Assembly: GCA_023014485.1 (NCBI GenBank)
Contig: JAJOZX010001000.1
Coordinates: 343,501-407,500, forward strand
From: Bathynomus jamesi
Taxonomy: Eukaryota; Arthropoda; Malacostraca; Isopoda; Cirolanidae
DNA length: 64,000 nt
Reading direction: 5' to 3'
Part shown: piece after piece, positions 41,279 to 53,439 of the stretch
Numbering within the stretch: position 1 is the first letter of the stretch
Layout of the letters: each line of letters opens with the position of its first letter
Notes under the pieces: model-generated
What the model was told of the DNA's origin: nothing
The model's input: the letters and a program-made list of their open reading frames with translations, nothing else
The model's database searches: none
Translations under genes and position numbers: made by a program

Positions 41279-43347
41279 GTCAGAAAATTGCCAGGCGGAA
41301 AATTACCAACTGAAATAAGGGAAAATTCCATTGGAAGAAGTTGCCATTGGCATAATTGCTGGGAGAAATAATTTATGAATAACCTTTCGGATTAAGTACA
41401 AGATTAAACTTAATTTGAGGATTGAAAAAAAAGGCTTTAAAATTATTAAAATTACACTAAACTTTATTGTAAAAATAGTAAATTAAGTTTACATTATAAG
41501 TTGGATATTTGAAAAGGTAACATATATTTAACTTAGACAAGATAACCCTAAAATACATGAAGATTATATGCAATGGATCTTAAATATGACATTTTATCGT
41601 TACCATTGTACTTTGCAACGAAATTCTTTATTCTGGAATTTATATCCCTGTATTTTTTTCTCATATGAAATGAATCGCCTCGTTCGTGTTGTATTCTCTT
41701 TGTTTTCGCCAACCTTTTTTCATTTTTTAAGAAGTTAATTAGCTTCCAGATATTAGGGTGCGAATTACTCAGTTTTGTTTAAGACGTTATGGAAAGCTTC
41801 AATACTGTTGTTGGTACGAGGCAACGAATTCTCCAATCGGGAGTAAACAATCCAGGTAGGAATTGGGAACATGGGAGTCTCTCTTCTTCTATTAAGACGC
41901 GTTCCTCTTTCAATTCCAATATAAGTAAATTCAAAATATGGAATAAATTCTTGTGGAATATCTACATCTCCAGAAAGCTCCTCAAAAGCATCAATAACAT
42001 CTTGGCATGGGACAAAGGCGAGAGCTGAAAAATACTGCATCTTCAAACAAAATTCACCGTCGTTGTGGTATTGTTGTAATCCCAAGTCAACAATTTTTCT
42101 GTACAAAGACTGGCAGAAATGGAAGAAGCAACCATTATGGTGAGCATGTGGAAACGCACTTATAATTCCGTTGATGGACGCTTTTTCAAAATCACTCATA
42201 ATGTTCTCAGGGTCATCATGAACTAATTCTTTAATTTGGGCGTAAAAATTTCTGTAAGTAACCAGTTTTGTTGGGTAAGAGTGCAAAGACACGGGGAATG
42301 CTGAAATTTTCCATTTGTATGTGAATTGTTAGAAGTTGATGATACATTTCTGGAGCCACTTTAAAGGTGCCATCGACCGCCCAGTTTTTGTACCTTTTTA
42401 GATCATGTAAACCATCGTCTGTCGCAAAAATTAACATTCGATTTGCATCGTCGATCCCAGAGTCGTATTGAAGAAATTTTTCGCCTGAATCAAGCTTTTG
42501 AAATTCAGTCGGTATATTATAACCTGTCCTTCCGGATGGAACAGATGGGAAGTTGCGCGCTTGTTGTCCCCAGTTACGAACATTTCTGCTCATGTGATTC
42601 ACATTTGTTAGTTGAGAAAGAGCATATTCATCCAGCGATGAAGTACATTCAGAAATCAATAAACGACTCGATTGATGGGATACTGCAGCTTTAGCTTTCA
42701 ATACTCTATGAACTTTTTTGGCATGAACTCTGTCTTTGCTTGCTGAATGGTTATGCTCATTCACTGATTTTATCACTTCATAATTGTGCGTAATTGACTG
42801 TGTGTAATCTTGCTTTGCAGCTCCTTTTGTTTTCTTGCAATACATTCCCAATATATTACTGTACTACTTTTGTTACAACCATTTTGGTGGTACATATACT
42901 GTAGTTCATCTACAGCTATGTCTCGACCACGTTCACTCTTAATTATAGACATCATCTTGGGTAAAAATATTTGCGACCATTTGACACTGATGAGAAGAGT
43001 GAAATGAATCCTAAGACTCGAAAATTCAGCTTTTTATACAAACGCGGCCGCAGGTTTATTCCAGAATTTTCTGCCTGGCAATTACTATCTACTTTTTTAA
43101 TGAAGTTTAGTGTAATTTTAATAATTTTTTAAATTTTAAAGCCTTTTTTTCAATCCTCAAATTAAGTTTTATCTTGTACTTAATCCGAGAGGTTATTCAT
43201 AAATTATTTCTCCTAGCAATTATGCCAATGGCAACTTCTTCCAATGGAATTTTCCCTTATTTCAGTTGGTAATTTTCCGCCTGGCAACTTTCCCATTTTG
43301 GCAGTTATCCCAATGGCAATTTTCCCATTGGGAATTTTCCGCGCACG
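41279..43347 (-). mobile_element. Mutator-like element (MULE) with 9-bp target duplication
   Basis: Flanked by GTCCAGTGG at 41270-41278 and 43348-43356, a perfect 9-bp duplication, the size expected for MULEs. Terminal inverted repeats of about 190 bp share GCCAGGCGGAAAATTACCAA and GGAAGAAGTTGCCATTGGCA; the right one has an extra 40-bp tip of GGAAAATTGCCAATGGGA-like repeats. Joining the flanks through a single GTCCAGTGG restores the Tc1 reading EQWRYVQWSDES. Confidence 0.95.
41765..42955 (-). pseudogene. MULE transposase with FLYWCH-type N-terminus
   Basis: Read right to left: MMSIIKSERGRDIAVDEL, VIYWEC and HNHSASKDR form a FLYWCH-like zinc finger (Cys, then His-x-His). The transposase core follows with RYKNWAVDGTFKVAP (first Asp), MSDFEKASINGI (second Asp), HNGCFFHFCQSLYRKI (C..H motif of MULE transposases) and PRTNNSIEAFHNVLN (catalytic Glu). 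Two frame changes, near 42835 and 42270, break an otherwise complete protein of about 390 residues. Only minor decay suggests recent insertion. It would cut and paste the element through its long TIRs. Confidence 0.9.
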
Positions 43348-43975
43348 GTCCAGTGGAGTGATGAGTCCCGTTACACACCATTTGCAATCGATGACAGAGT
43401 CTGGGTGTGGTGACAGCCTGGAAAACACCGATTCTCGGTGCATTTTCCCGACCGTCAAGTATGGAAGTGACAGGGTGATGGTGTGGACATGTTTCTCATG
43501 GTTTGAATTAGGATCATTAGCATTTCTGACGTGTACAGTGACTACCAGAACGTAATGTGACAGTTTGAACAACAGTGAAATGCCAGGATTGATTGAATTT
43601 TATGGTGAGAAGCCGTATCTGTAGCATTACGATAACACTTCTTGTCACAAAACTCGAACTGTAATCCATTGGTTCGAGCAGAATAACGTTGACAGTATGT
43701 CATGGCCTACTCAGAGCCTTGCTTGACAAAACACCTCTGGGATGAACTAGTGAAACATCAGAAACAGAATGTAGATACCAACTTTTATCGCCGCATTGGA
43801 AACTGCTCTGCAGGATGAATGGCGCAATATCCTCCTAAAACCTATCTGAAATTGGTGAAGTGTTCCTGAGCGGATTAAGACTGTCATCATGACTAAGGAT
43901 AGACGTACGTCCTGTTAAACGCACTGTGAACAGTTGTCTTTTATTTATGTTCCCATATTTGTTTATCAGGTCATC

Positions 43976-45240
43976 CCATAAGTAATGTCGTTTTTTACGA
44001 TAGATTAAGTTTAAACTAGTCCTACTCGCTTTAAGCATAAATTTTCCGAAGGTTATATCTAAGAGGAGATCTATCGTGTTTCGCTACATACTTTACAGAC
44101 CTTGACCAGTGAAGAAGTGTGTTTTGATTTATGTGAACCCCTCATAAACATGGCGGTATCAGAAGAGCATATAATGCTTTACGAGTTAAAAAAAGGGAAT
44201 AGTGCTACTGAAGCAACGCGAAACATTCAGGACGTTTATGGCAACGATATTCTGCATGTGAGGAAATGTCAAAGAAGGTTTCAAAAGTTTAGGAATGGTG
44301 ACTGCTGTTTGATAGATGCAGCACGCTCTGGACGCCCTGCTGAGTTTGATGATGACCTGCTGTTAGCCGCACTTGAAGAAGACTGTTCAATAATTATCTG
44401 TCGAAGAATTGGCCCAGAAACTCAATTCATCCCCGTCCACCATCCATCGACATTTGCAACAACTCGGGAAAGTGCCTAAGTTAGGAAAATGGGTGCCACA
44501 TGAATTGTCGGTCGACAATCTGAGGGTGCGGGTAAACATTAGCACATCTCTTCATTCCCATGAACTCCAAGATCCGTTTTTGCACCGTTTAGTAACTGGT
44601 GATGAAAAGTGGATATTGTACCAGAATGTTAAGCGCCGTCGACAGTGGGTTTGTGCCGGAGAACCAGCGACACCACAGCCAAAACCAAATCTTCACCCTG
44701 GGAAGGTATTGCTTAGTGTTTGGTGGGATAAAGGTGGTGTAATACACTTTGAAACCTTACCACACAACCAAACAATCCCCTCTCAAGTCTACTGTCAACA
44801 ACTGGATCGATTGAACACTGCACTAAAAGAAAAGAGACCTCCTTTGGTTAATCGGAAAGGAATCGTGTTCCACCACGACAACGCATGTCCTCATACCGCT
44901 CGGATCACTTCTGCAAAAATTGAGGAGCTTGAGTGGGAAAAACTTCCACATCCTCCATATTCTCCAGACTTTGCGCCTTCAGATTATCATCTCTTCAGGA
45001 GTCTGCAAAACTATCTTGACGAGAAAGAGTATACTTCTTTAGATGAACTGCACACCAGTCTCTACGTTTTTTGCCTCAAAACCACCTTAATTTTATAAAC
45101 ATGGCATTGAAAAGCTTGTAGGACGTTGGCAGTGTGTCATTGATTCCGATGGAAAATAATATACTAGATTGAAAAGTTTGTTGTTTTTTTTGTCCTTCAA
45201 ATTCCGATCAAAAAAACGACATTACTTATGGGATGACCTG

Positions 45241-45241
<1 letters not shown>
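43976..45241 (+). mobile_element. Near-intact DD34D mariner
   Basis: TA at 43974-43975 and 45242-45243; terminal inverted repeats of 31 bp (from 43976 and to 45241) are identical on both ends, starting TCAGGTCATCCCATAAG. Length 1266 bp, normal for mariner. It ends directly at an AC microsatellite. Confidence 0.96.
44150..45159 (+). pseudogene. Mariner transposase (DD34D)
   Basis: ATG at 44150 (MAVSEEHIMLYELKKGNS). HTH region: ATRNIQDVYGNDILHVRKCQ, RRFQKFRNGDC, AARSGRPAEF. A one-base shift near 44397 moves the frame into LAQKLNSSPSTIHRHLQQLG. Catalytic core: LVTGDEKWILYQN (first Asp), GKVLLSVWWDKGGVIHFE, FHHDNACPHTA (second Asp), PPYSPDFAPSDYHLF (third Asp; 34 residues between the last two). 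A second shift near 45070 precedes YKHGIEKLVGRWQCVIDSDG and TAA at 45157-45159. About 336 codons, full length, broken only by two indels. Confidence 0.92.

Positions 45242-45302
<61 letters not shown>
45242..45302. repeat. (AC)n microsatellite
   Basis: Uninterrupted AC run of about 29 units beginning at the mariner target site. 45303-46456 to its right contains no recognisable feature other than host intron sequence. Confidence 0.95.
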
Positions 45303-45307
<5 letters not shown>

Positions 45308-46469
45308 ATACTTGGCAACCTGGTAGGAGTTTCTCGTGTCGATCCCTTAAAACACTAAGGTCAGGTCAGAAAAATAAAAACTGAGAATGAGAAGTGGAAA
45401 AATGATGCCTGTAATGTATTTCCAGTATGGTATCAGAGAAGTCATTAGTCAGGTTATAAGAGTATGAAAGACTGGACTGGATACGAGTAATGTATTGACT
45501 GGAACCCAACAGTTTTAACTGGAAGAATATTTCTTGTAATTCTTTTAACCACCATTAGCCTATCCCTTAAGAGATTCCTTCCTTTTTCTTTTTCCTGAAC
45601 TCCCAGTTAAAAGGAAAAACTGCAACTTAAACTAAGAACTCTAATACCTCGTTCATACCATCACTAATTACCTTTATTCTATTTTTTATTTCTCTACTTG
45701 CGTAAAATAGAGTGAACCTTTTATCTATTATTTCAGGTAATAGATAGATACAACATAAAACATGAACCTAAGACCTATTTCACAATGCGCAAGTTAATCG
45801 CATCACAACCAAGTCGCGCGTCGACCTTGGCGAGCCACTCGTAAACCATTTTTAACGAATCAAACTGATTTTCTTATTATGTAGATGAAATATCCTGTAA
45901 ATAAGCCAAAATGCATTTTATACTTCCGTTCAAATATAATCACTTTCTAAATATGTCAGACACGCTGATGATACACTCGTATAAGATTATATATTAATTA
46001 ATTAAATACTTTTTATAATGTAACTTCATTAGTCAGTTTATTTACATCTGTATATACTGAATTAAGTATACCAAGTGTAGAATTATCCCAACTAAGTAAT
46101 ATCCTTGAAAGTTAATCCTCTTATTTCAATTAAAATTAAATTCCAAATCATTAAGTCAACATTTAATTCACTCGCTTATAACCATGTATAAGAGGGTTGT
46201 TACATACTTTTAATATTTGAGCTGTTACATAGCTTGATTCTATAATTATTACAGTTCGTATATACCATACATCATCGGACTGTGCAAAGAGTTTCTGTAT
46301 TAAAATGTAAATAATGTACACGCGCATAATGTTTTCGTTTACGTGTAGTGATCTTGCCGTGATTGGCATGCGTGTGAGCGTGTCCATCTAAAAAATTTCC
46401 TTTTCCATATTTGATATAATACGATTGAGGTCGGTAATTATTCATTTATATTCAGTATGAAATTTACAG

Positions 46470-46656
46470 CTGCAGAAGTGCGTTTAAAGTGGAAAGGAAA
46501 CCGACGAACAATAGTGAGGAGAAATGGCGATTGCAACATCGTCCTGACAAATCTGAAGAAACGTCGATCCCGATACTTACAAGATATTTATACAACACTC
46601 GTCGACATCAGATGGAGATGGACACTGTTCGTTTTCTTCACGGCGTTCATGATATG
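46470..46656 (+). CDS. Irk: Inward-rectifier K+ channel, exon: N-terminus and first half of M1
   Basis: Encodes AEVRLKWKGNRRTIVRRNG, CNIVLTNLKKRRSRYLQD, then IYTTLVDIRWRWTLFVFFTA and FMI. The order RR..V..(D/N)G.CN(V/I), the slide-helix DI(F/Y)TTLVD..WR and a hydrophobic M1 is diagnostic of Kir channels, which pass K+ inward across the plasma membrane as tetramers and are opened by PIP2. The donor ATATG|GTAAAC at 46656/46657 leaves phase 2. The acceptor is either TTTACAG before 46470, in phase with the exon at 21925-21952, or this exon starts translation at ATG 46457 (MKFTAAEVR). The 3' part of the gene continues at 47381. Confidence 0.9.
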
Positions 46657-47131
46657 GTAAACGAAATATAATTTAGTTTCGGTATAAAAATTTAGTAAAG
46701 TTTTAAGAGAGAGATAACGATTGGATATGTGATTATTTTTTTCTTTCCGAATCATTTCTTAAAAATCTTACGAGTATTTTCAGTATTTTAGTTCTGGGGT
46801 TGAAATATATTACCTACGTAATCAGGATCGGTTTGCGATCATCCTTTTAGTCGTTTTTCTTTTAGCTGACATAGTGACTGTCACTCTCAACTCGTAGCCT
46901 TCCAAACGCGGGTCATTTTTCAGAAAACTATTGAAAATCTGTTCTCAACCTCATAACATAAATGCGTAAGTTATTTTCATAAGTTTCAAGATAAATGAAA
47001 AAAAATTTGAAAACAAGGATGGAATTAATTTTAACTGCGGATGTCTTCATGTTTTAAAATATAAACTGTATATATGAACATTATCTGAATAGGTTCATTT
47101 TCATAAATTCTGCCAAACCTACAGTGTATAT

Positions 47132-47380
47132 ATGCCGCTATTGTACTCTATTAAAGCTGCTTTTCATTCAGCTTACAGCATTTTGACAAAAGTAGTTGTG
47201 TTCATTCAACTACCTAAATGGTTGAGGAGTTCAGCATATTTACTGCACAGTCGTATCCTTACTTTAATTCTGAAGCTATATGACCATACCATAAAAAACA
47301 TCATTTATACGTTATGAGGCTGACGAAATACTATTATATTTTGCAATATAAATTATTAAAAAAAAAATCTATTTCAATAG
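47132..47380. other. Intron 2 end of the Kir gene
   Basis: The intron from 46657 to 47380 (724 nt) has no element. The 61-codon open frame at 47132-47317 lacks any Kir similarity and splice signals. Confidence 0.7.
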
Positions 47381-47548
47381 CTGGTTGACGTTTGGGTTCA
47401 TTTATTACATAATTATCAAAATACACGGAGACGACGTACCCCAACCTGAGAATGAAAATTTAGAGCCTTGTCTGATGAACGTTCAAACCTTCACTGGAGC
47501 CTTTCTGTATTCAATTGAAACCCAGCACACAATAGGATACGGATACAG
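47381..47548 (+). CDS. Irk: Inward-rectifier K+ channel, exon: M1 end, pore loop, selectivity filter
   Basis: Acceptor TTTCAATAG before 47381; phase-2 join gives CWLTFGFIYYIIKIHGDD, finishing M1. The turret has ENENLEPC with the conserved extracellular Cys. The pore helix and filter read FTGAFLYSIETQHTIGYGYR, with T-I-G-Y-G, the K+ selectivity filter. Kir channels have a second conserved Cys just after the filter, and this is supplied by the next exon (EECP). Donor ACAG|GTAATA at 47548/47549, phase 2. The next exon is 11.6 kb downstream because the intron is full of transposons. No stop or shift is present. Confidence 0.95.
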
Positions 47549-48052
47549 GTAATAAAATCCCATGTTTGTTTAAGATATCGAGGTCAAGTCTTGTTATGAA
47601 GGTTATAACGACGTTATATATCGATTTATACAGTTATAGGTTGTTATAAGTAGAAAAATAGTTGCAATATGAATCCGTAATGAATTATTAATAGCGAATA
47701 AATCACTTTACCTTTTTCCTTTTAAACGACACATAAATCATTTAAAGACGAACGGGTGTTATAATCATTGATTAAATCTATACTCTCGGGCAGAAAGTGA
47801 ACTCCTACCACTTTGGGGGGAAAACATATACAGGTACTTACTGAGCCACGAAATATTGTAAAATGTTGCTGAAAATGATTACATGGACTTATTACGGGAA
47901 GTCCAAAGGTGCTAGAACTGATTCGTATGAGTGGTGACAGTTTTGGGAGTAAATTTTCTTTAAATCTGATTAATCAATACATGATTTGATCGAAGGAATT
48001 TCAACTTTTAGCTTAGAATTAGAAGAGGAGGAGTGATTTATTACGAGTTGGA

Positions 48053-48610
48053 GCTAAATCCTTTCCGTTTATCCTTTAGTTGCTAAATCCTTTCCGTTTA
48101 TCCTTTAGTTGCTAAATCCTTTCCGTTTATCCTTTAGTTGCTAAATCCTTTCCGTTTATCCTTTAGTTGCTAAATCCTTTCCGTTTATCCTTTAGTTGCT
48201 AAATCCTTTCCGTTTATCCTTTAGTTGCTAAATCCTTTCCGTTTATCCTTTAGTTGCTAAATCCTTTCCGTTTATCCTTTAGTTGCTAAATCCTTTCCGT
48301 TTATCCTTTAGTTGCTAAATCCTTTCCGTTTATCCTTTAGTTGCTAAATCCTTTCCGTTTATCCTTTAGTTGCTAAATCCTTTCCGTTTATCCTTTAGTT
48401 GCTAAATCCTTTCCGTTTATCCTTTAGTTGCTAAATCCTTTCCGTTTATCCTTTAGTTGCTAAATCCTTTCCGTTTATCCTTTAGTTGCTAAATCCTTTC
48501 CGTTTATCCTTTAGTTGCTAAATCCTTTCCGTTTATCCTTTAGTTGCTAAATCCTTTCCGTTTATCCTTTAGTTGCTAAATCCTTTCCGTTTATCCTTTA
48601 GTTGCTAAAT
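48053..48610. repeat. Perfect 29-bp minisatellite in Kir intron 3
   Basis: Nineteen full copies of a 29-bp unit (beginning GCTAAATCCTTTCCGTTTAT) plus seven bases, all apparently identical. This implies recent expansion or homogenisation. There are no spacers. Confidence 0.96.
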
Positions 48611-48839
48611 GAGATTAAATCTTTAAATTAATGATATACAGTTGTGGGAAAAAAGATCGACGAAGAAAGCTAAAATTTCCGAAAAATCTGCAAAGAATTA
48701 CTGATCATTAAGGATGACATTTGACATTCACTTCTATACCTATACTTTCAGAAAATGTTATACATGTACCTGTCTTCAAAAAAGAAATTTCTGTACCTAT
48801 ACTCAATATAATAAAACCATTATTAGCAAGGCATAGTTT

Positions 48840-49638
48840 TATTAGTGGCACCATTCTCATTATATTATCAAAGACGTATCTTTGAACTTAGACATGTATG
48901 AGCAAACTGTCTCCTCTCTCAATAATGCTAGCTTAAATTTAAATACCTTTAGGGAAAAAACTGTAGCTACCTGGAATGATTATTTGGATGAACTTCATGA
49001 TGCATAAAGAGATGCTTTCTTATTGTGGTGTGAAGAAAAGGAAGCCGAGGCAAAGCCCTGTATTGTAATAAAAAAACAGAGGGCTAATGCCAGGTTCAAG
49101 TACGCATTAAGGTATATAAAAAATCATGAGGCTGAGTTAAAGGGGGGATGTTCTCTGGCCAGAAAGCTTGCCAGTAATAATCCAAGAGACTTTTGGGAAG
49201 AATTAAAAACGATAAATAATAGTGCAATGTCTCTCTCTCTGCTAACATTAAAAATGTAACAGGGACTGAGAATATAGTCAAATTATGGAAAGAACACTAT
49301 GGTAAATTATTTAATTCTGTAGAGCAATAATATTAATTGTGATGTTATTTATAGGCCAGAATAAGAGTTAATGTAAATGAGACTAAACAGGCCATAAAGT
49401 GTTTAGATTGTAACAAATCATGTGCCATTATGGTATTGCTGCTGAACATCTGAAATATAGTAGTGATAGAATAGTACCTTTGTTAGCTATGTGCTCTACA
49501 GGTTTACTGATACATGGTGTTTTGCCAGATACACTGTTGTCAGTTGTCAATAATAAATGATAAGAGAGGTAAAATCATAAGATAACTATAAGCACATTGC
49601 TTTGCCAGTATTATGTCTAAGGTGTTTGAATATATATA
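48840..49638 (+). pseudogene. Decayed LINE, part 1 (linker and RT start)
   Basis: Open parts read LWCEEKEAEAKPCIV, RFKYALRYIKNHEAELKG and RKLASNNPRDFWEELKTINN, then broken frames VKLWKEHYGKLFN, GHYGIAAEHLKYSSDRIVPL, and SIMSKVFEYIY just before the LTR element. These are the segment before RT and the first RT motifs of a non-LTR element. It resumes at 54017 after the LTR element. Clade unresolved. Confidence 0.7.
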
Positions 49639-49642
49639 CTAG

Positions 49643-50173
49643 TGTAGTGACTACATCTTATTCTTTATTATACTTCCTTATTTACTCTAATTTCTGCTCT
49701 CTATTGCATTTCTCTTTACTCATTTCCACAATACTTTATAACGCGTGGTAGGTAGCCGAGGTAGCAGAAAACCGTTAGCCTAATGCAAGGGGGGAGGGGG
49801 TTCATTAACACTCTTTTTTAACACTTATGAACGTTTTATTGTCCGAAAATGGTTTAGTTAAGTTAGGGGTATGCGAGTATGAAATTTCTATATAATAATT
49901 TAGGTCGGAGAGGGGCACGACCACTTAATTAAATTTTACGTTACATTTCGTCAACCTACGCGTAACGCGTTGCCTAGAAGACTGACTCCCTTATGGGTAG
50001 CCGGCTGTTTTTGTTCCTCCGTCCAGGACTACCAACTTTTCCCATTTTAAACAATTTACAATCTAACAAACATGCTTTATCGTAATCATCACAATTTTTA
50101 GTAAATTTATATTAAACATTATAATCTTATTTAATTAAACAGAAATTAATATTCTTAACTAAGCATTACTACA
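49643..50173 (-). repeat. LTR (3' LTR in element orientation)
   Basis: 531 bp, TGTAGTGA...TACTACA on the plus strand. From about 49790 to its end it is nearly identical to 53636-54012; the first 147 bp are not alignable with the other LTR apart from the TGTAGTG tip. Confidence 0.88.
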
Positions 50174-50190
50174 CTCGCATCACCCCCTTG
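50174..50190 (-). other. Polypurine tract
   Basis: Minus strand CAAGGGGGTGATGCGAG directly before the 3' LTR; primes plus-strand DNA synthesis in LTR elements. Confidence 0.65.
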
Positions 50191-53100
50191 AAAATAAGTT
50201 TTTCCATTAGTAAAACTTATTAATATAGTTTAACAATGTCAATAAATTTATTCAACAAACTTACATATTTTGCAATTTTTTTTTTTTTTTTTCTTTAACA
50301 ATTCAGAGAGATAGACAAGAAATAATTAGGATGACAAATTCCATACATATATTGTATCATATTATAAAGACCGAAAACTTTATAATTTTCACATTTGCAT
50401 AAAATAACATTTCACTCTAATAATTAAATTACAACCTGTAACTAATCTATACATGCCAAAAAAAAATAACAGAAAATTTTCTTACAGTGGCTACACAAAT
50501 CCCAAGTTCACAATCTATTCCCGCGATTTCTCATCAACGATCGCTTTACATTCGAAACAATTATTTGTAAACTGTCCTGCGCCAAGTCCATGCGCATTCG
50601 GTTCCTCTCTTCTCTTCCGAAACCATCCTGCGCCAAGTCCATGCGCCATTTGGTTTCTCTTTCTTCTCTCTCTCTCATTGGTGATCGATCACCTATCCGG
50701 TCGACTAAACTCACTTGATAGAACTCGGATTCAACTTGGTTGACTCCCAAACCGAGCCTTTGCAATTTTGAAAAAAAAAAGTTTATTCGAAACGTTTCTG
50801 TACTGCTTATCATTTCATTTTTAATTTATCGAATTTTCTCGACAGTTCACTTCGAAATACTAACTACACATTTGCTCTGGCCAAATTCACGGAAAGAAAA
50901 AAATAAATCTAAAAATTTCGCAAAAATTTTAATCAAATCTAGCTACCAATAAGGTCACTTATGGCAGTTACAGCAGAGAAGATAAAAAAAAAGTCATAAA
51001 ACGCTAAACAAAATTGTACAGTATAAATATAAAAGCGCCCATACATAGTAACTGTTAGTATATTTTAAGAATTATTATTGTTCAAACTATCGTCAGAAAT
51101 CACCTCAATACCTCTAAATACAAAAGACAAAAATGAACCCCAGAAACTTCGTCATCCATTCTCTGACAATCATGAACCCTCTTGCTTTGAGGAGGAGCAC
51201 ACAGACGCCACAAAAACGTTACTGGCTATCTATAAGGCTCCATTTCCGAGTGTACACTTGAGTCAATGTTTCAAATGCATTAGTTAACTCCGACTGAAGG
51301 TTTAAACAATAATAATTTTCTAAACAGTTATTAAAAAGTAAAAAAAATTTAAATATTACTACCAAAATTATTTATACAGTAATTCCAACTTGAAACGTCA
51401 AATTTCATACGAATTGAACTCGCAATTAGCAAATTACATCTGAGATACAACTCTCTCCTTCAACAGAAACCCCAGTATGGTTTGCAAATCACAAAAATCT
51501 CAGTAATTTATCGTTTCCAAGTGAAACTACAAATTTGCATAGTTATACTAAATAAGAATAGATAATATGCACTCACAAATACACGCAATCCACTGTAAAC
51601 AAAAACAACACTGCATAATTAAGAGCGGTCGCTTTGTTTGTAAGCGAACCTCTATACAAATATCCCTAACCGAATGAAACTTGCATTATATCCTAACATA
51701 ATTTCGTAATATTTTCCATGCAAACGCTCGAACTAAAAAAAAAGACATTTTTCATTTCTAATACCCAAATTAAAATATCAAATTAAAACATCCTTTTTAG
51801 AATACAATCTAAATTTGAACTAAAAATTTTACCATTGTCATTGAACTGGAAATAAAAATAAAAATCGGCCTACCTGTACCAATAAAATGGATTATTGAAT
51901 GAATTTATAAAACGTAAACAATATATGAAAGGAATTTTCTACACAAATTTCTGTAATTCAAAAAAAATTATAATATCCAGATTTAGTAAAATGTGTACCG
52001 TAACTCACATTGGCCGCCAAAATAAAAATAAACTTTACTGCCGCTTTTAGGCCTATAATTAATAAATTCCATGCTATGCGCAGAAAGAGCTATTTAGAAT
52101 TTAATGCATAACATTTGTGCTCATTAAAGAAAATTCTATTATTATTTATGTTAAACCAATTAAAATTTTGTTAAATAACTAAGAATTTACTACTCAACAG
52201 ACATACCGTAATAACGGTTAATCTCCGAACAATATTTTGCGATAGGCCTACAAGAAATCCCTCAGTACAATACAATAGCCATCTTACCAAATACGTCGGA
52301 ATTGTCGTGAACTGAACGAAAGAAACAGAGAGAGGAGAAAAAAAAAATCAGCTTACCTACCAAAGTTTATGAGTATATAAATATATGTAATTATATATAT
52401 AACTAATAAATACGTATTAGTTAATAAGTAAGTATATAATTAATGAGTATATAATTAATGAGTATATAAAAAATATAAAAAAAACTTATAAAAAATTTCA
52501 CAACACAATTTCTCTATTTCAGTTAAACGAATTCTACTTATTTTGAAATTTAACACAATCCTATACGGCGACTTATAATCTGACAAATTTAATATGTTTA
52601 AGATTACCTTTCGACTGTCAATTAACTGTAACTTAACCTATATAGCGCGAAGCGAGCGAAGCAAAAAGCCCGTAAATCTATATAAACAAAATAATCCTAT
52701 TATTATATACAGGCAATCGAAATATAATCAAAAATCTGCTAATGAAACCCAGAAAATTTCTCACATTTTCGCTAAAACATTTTGAAAGGCCCATATAAAA
52801 TGTGTATCACAGTGTATTTAAACTAACATACTTGACTTACGTACAAATCTTTTCTATATTAATCGTTATTATTATATTACAATTACTACTAATTCCAAAA
52901 GTTTTAAACAAAAAGTAAAAAGTAAGCTGAAAGAGGCATACAATGGAAGAGACGAGAGAAAAAAAAGAAAAATTGAGTCTTCAGGCAGCACGATAATGTT
53001 CAAAACTATATCCTCTCCAACCGAATGAACGAAATTTAACGTAATAATGACTCGCAATATTGAGTCGGACAAACGAAAAGCAACGGAACTGGACGATGAA

Positions 53101-53419
53101 AAATGGGACAAAGGGAACATTTCAGAATCCAACAAACTCCCACGAAAAGAAAGGAAAAAAAAAAATTAAATTTTTAGGCGCGAAGTTTGTCAGGGACGCT
53201 ATCAGGATGCGAAGGCGAAGCGCCATTTTTAAATTTTATTTACAATGAAATTTTAAGGCATGAAAATCGAAATTTGCCTGCAAACGGGGTAAACTTTGCA
53301 TTTAGATATTTTAATAATCGAAATAAAATATTCATTAACGCTATTGGTTATTATACCGGGTTTTAAGAATTTTAATCGAAATACTAGCACGTGGGTAAGC
53401 CTCACAAAATATGATGTAA
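50191..53419. other. Interior of LTR element, no coding domains
   Basis: AT-rich. The only local structure is a 60-bp imperfect duplication around CCTGCGCCAAGTCCATGCGC at 50575 and 50628. Open frames here show no retroviral-type motifs. Confidence 0.6.
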
Positions 53420-53437
53420 GACCACCGCTAGCCACCA
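53420..53437 (-). other. Primer binding site
   Basis: Minus strand TGGTGGCTAGCGGTGGTC, two bases from the LTR; starts with TGG, complementary to the CCA end of a tRNA. The matching tRNA was not identified. Confidence 0.65.
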
Positions 53438-53439
53438 GA

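Larger units (their letters stand above)
40270..43880 (+). pseudogene. Tc1-like transposase interrupted by two other elements
   Basis: Three blocks in order. 40275-40384 reads KIVGCHIASMTVRKTGDF, the first HTH. 41021-41278 reads MTNREWRTLKRVVRKVRV, ITEEVSEHADLSATVHREL and NAKRQLQWCKAY, the second HTH. 43349-43880 has the catalytic core: WSDESRYTPFAIDDRVWVW (first Asp), VMVWTCFSWFELG, HYDNTSCHKTRTVIHWF (second Asp), then HLWDEL with Lys where the catalytic Glu of DD34E is expected. A MITE (40385-40965) separates blocks 1 and 2 and a MULE (41279-43347) separates 2 and 3. Many stops. Terminal repeats were not located. Confidence 0.85.

Noticed and set aside
47132..47317. Extra Kir exon
   Set aside because: Its peptide has no Kir similarity, and exon 46470-46656 joins in phase directly to 47381-47548.
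48053..48610. CRISPR-like array
   Set aside because: Units are directly adjacent with no variable spacers, in a eukaryotic intron.
50453..53248. Possible gag or other genes inside the LTR element
   Set aside because: Short AT-driven frames without zinc knuckles, protease, RT or integrase motifs.
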